Shown here in pieces: positions 62,228 through 64,000 of a stretch of 64,000 nucleotides of DNA. Source of the DNA: Candidatus Lachnoclostridium avicola (GTDB taxonomy: Bacteria; Bacillota; Clostridia; Lachnospirales; Lachnospiraceae). The first letter of the stretch is position 1; the number at the start of each line of letters is the position of its first letter. The stretch is taken from assembly GCA_019114465.1 (NCBI GenBank), contig DXFM01000027.1, positions 62,001 through 126,000 of the forward strand, written 5' to 3'. Below the pieces are notes generated by a model that was not told where the DNA came from, did no database searches, and worked only from the letters and a program-made list of their open reading frames with translations. A program made the position numbers and the translations under genes.

Positions 62228-64000
62228 TCAGCCTGGAGGCGGAGCCGCGCTGATCACGTCGTCCTCATATTCGTTCACAGCGGCTGTGCCCGAGGACGGG
62301 GGCTGGAAGGTGGCCGGGGAATCGGTGCTCGATCCCGATCCCGGGGCCTGGATGCCGCCGGAAATGTTGGGGCTTATGATCACGCTGGAACTGCTGTGCA
62401 TGGTGCAGTAGTCTGGCAGGGCGTACAGGGAATCGTCGGTCACCGTGGTCTCCCCGGCGGGAATGGTCATAAACACGCCGGTGGTCCGGTTGGGACAGTA
62501 CTCGGTGGCCAGCATGCCGGAATCGGAGCAGACCGTAGCCCTGGTGTGGTGGTCGCACACCTCTGTGGGAACGGTGCCCTTCGCGAAATATTCGGTGTAG
62601 ACCGCATTGCCCCTGGGGTCCGCGGAGCAGACGCCGGGAATGGCCAGCTTGCCGGACTTGCGGCAGATTTCCGCCGTCTCCACGCTGTCCGGAACGGTAA
62701 ATCCCGGATCGGACAGACCCTCGTGGACTCTGGTCATGATCTTTCTCCAGATGTCCTTGTGGAAGCTGGTGCCTCCGTTGCCGGCAGTGAGCTGCTGGTT
62801 GTTGTCGCAGCCGCCCCAGACGCCGGCGGTGTAGTAGGGGGTGAAGCCCACGAACCACACGTCCACGTTGTTGGTGGTGGTACCGCTCTTTCCAGCGGCG
62901 GACATGCCGGAGAGGGCCGCCCGGGTGCTGGTGGAGTTGACGCTGATCTGGGGACCGGAAAAATGCCGGTTGGCCTCCAGAGAGTCGGACATGGCGTCAG
63001 TGAGCAGGAAGGCGGTGGAGTCCTTTAAAACCCGCTTCGTCTCCGGCTGATTGTCAATGAGCACCCGTCCGTTGTGGTCCAGAATCTTCGTAAAGAAGAT
63101 GGGCTTGGTGTACACTCCGCCGTTGGCGATGGCGGAGAAGGCGGCGGTCAGCTCCAGGTTGGAGACGCCGTTGGTCAGTCCGCCCAGGGCCGCTGCCGCG
63201 GTCACGTCGGAGTCCACCAGGCTGGAGATGCCCAGATTCTTCGCGTACTCGATGCCCAGCTGGGGGGTCACGGTCTCCATCAGGCACCGGACCGCCACAA
63301 TGTTCATGGAGTAGATGATGCCTTCCCGGATATTGGAGTAGCCCAGGAATCCGGAGGAATACCAGTTCCGGAAGGTCTTTTCCCCCACGGTGTAGGGGGC
63401 GTCGTAGTAGACGGTGCCCAGGGTGGCGCCGCAGGTGTCGATGGCCGGCGCGAAGCAGGTGATCACCTTAAATACAGATCCCGGCTGGCGCACCACGTCG
63501 CTGGCCCGGTTTAAGGTACGGCTGGCGGTCTTTTCCCCGCGCCCTCCGCTGATGGCCTTCACCTCCCCGGTGTACTGGTCCATGAGCACGAAGGACACCT
63601 GGGGCTGGAGCACCATGGTCAGGGTCTCGCCGATGACCTCGTCCCCCTCCTTGAGCTGCCATGCCCGGTACTGCTCCACGTCGTTCTGGGCGGCCTCCTG
63701 GCTCTCGTAGAGGCCGGTGTAGGAGTCGTTCAGCACGTTGTTGTGCCAGTTTTCCAGATTGTGCTCGGAAAAATGCTCCGTAGTGCCGTCCGAGTGGGTG
63801 ACGGAGAGACGGTATTCCACCGAATACTTGGCCGCGGTATAGTTGTCCGGGTTGTTTACCTCCTCATCCACAATGGCCTGGATCTCCGGATCCTGGGTGG
63901 TGTAGATCTGCAGGCCGCCGCTGTAGAGCAGGTTGGAGGCCTGGCTTTCCGTGTATCCCAGCTGATTCATCAGGGCGTCCATGACCTGGTCAATGAGCTC
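62228..64000 (-). CDS. Class A penicillin-binding protein, C-terminal part (cut by window end)
   Basis: The transpeptidase part of a PBP1A-type bifunctional cell-wall synthase; the reading frame runs open through the right edge, so the membrane anchor and glycosyltransferase domain lie outside. Active-site motifs are RQPGSVFKVITCFAPA (SxxK), SMNIVAVR (SxN) and GKSGTTTNNVDVWFVG (KSGT). The C-terminus has a 100-residue tail with PNRTTGVFMTIPAGE and a Pro/Ser/Gly-rich end. Minus strand. Confidence 0.92.
   Translation of the reverse strand, partial: ELIDQVMDALMNQLGYTESQASNLLYSGGLQIYTTQDPEIQAIVDEEVNNPDNYTAAKYSVEYRLSVTHSDGTTEHFSEHNLENWHNNVLNDSYTGLYESQEAAQNDVEQYRAWQLKEGDEVIGETLTMVLQPQVSFVLMDQYTGEVKAISGGRGEKTASRTLNRASDVVRQPGSVFKVITCFAPAIDTCGATLGTVYYDAPYTVGEKTFRNWYSSGFLGYSNIREGIIYSMNIVAVRCLMETVTPQLGIEYAKNLGISSLVDSDVTAAAALGGLTNGVSNLELTAAFSAIANGGVYTKPIFFTKILDHNGRVLIDNQPETKRVLKDSTAFLLTDAMSDSLEANRHFSGPQISVNSTSTRAALSGMSAAGKSGTTTNNVDVWFVGFTPYYTAGVWGGCDNNQQLTAGNGGTSFHKDIWRKIMTRVHEGLSDPGFTVPDSVETAEICRKSGKLAIPGVCSADPRGNAVYTEYFAKGTVPTEVCDHHTRATVCSDSGMLATEYCPNRTTGVFMTIPAGETTVTDDSLYALPDYCTMHSSSSVIISPNISGGIQAPGSGSSTDSPATFQPPSSGTAAVNEYEDDVISAAPPPG

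Overview
The window is about 64 kb of a moderately GC-rich chromosome from an anaerobic, endospore-forming member of the Clostridia, most likely a Lachnospiraceae relative. The reasons are the sigma-F and spoVA forespore genes, T-box and c-di-AMP leaders, the hybrid-cluster protein, ferredoxin-type aldo/keto reductase, Shine-Dalgarno-rich starts and almost no foreign DNA. The organism assignment is inferred from gene content; no rRNA or tRNA gene is present.

Layout. 1-4.0 kb: end of a branched-chain amino acid operon (ilvD end, ilvB, ilvN/H, ilvC). 4.1-7.8 kb: an AAA ATPase on the minus strand, threonine dehydratase, a repeat-rich gap and lgt. 7.9-14.1 kb: a LacI-type regulator followed by a PhnD/PhnC/PhnE/PhnE importer and a 5'-nucleotidase-like enzyme, without C-P lyase genes. 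14.3-19.3 kb: a phosphoribosyltransferase with an ABC-F protein, then a secreted phosphatase with a YibE/F membrane protein. 19.6-25.3 kb: aldo/keto reductase, CMD-family protein, an Aquifex-type aconitase followed by an unannotated 40-residue membrane protein, a LysR regulator and an ACT protein.

25.3-29.9 kb is the only accessory-looking stretch. It is AT-rich and holds an antitoxin whose toxin is lost, a broken primase-helicase-PLD gene of the TOTE conflict type, and an intact two-gene winged-helix plus nucleotidyltransferase module with its own promoter. It is bracketed by two remnants of the same cupin gene. 29.9-32.2 kb: GNAT and hcp with a possible Rex box. 32.2-35.3 kb: a c-di-AMP (ydaO/yuaA) riboswitch in front of a compatible-solute ABC transporter with a fused permease-binding protein. 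35.3-41.9 kb: a FeoA-like protein, a T-box leader, a Nudix enzyme, a small cysteine protein, valS, an anion permease and an esterase.

42.2-50.2 kb carries the arginine pathway argG-H-C-J-B-D-F under an ArgR-like promoter. A CNNM/CorC-type membrane protein follows on the minus strand. Its leader, not previously annotated as far as I can tell, has a consensus promoter, a 26-codon acidic leader ORF, and a terminator whose 5' arm is the end of that ORF. This looks like a translation-coupled attenuator that could sense Mg2+, and it is the most interesting signal in the window. 52-57 kb: a PatB-type C-S lyase, a redoxin, folC, a 45-residue protein and a TPR protein. 56.9-61.6 kb: spoIIAA-spoIIAB-sigF, a 51-residue membrane peptide behind a sigma-G-type promoter, and spoVAA-B-C-D-E. 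The window ends in a NimA-like flavoprotein and a class A penicillin-binding protein cut by the right edge.
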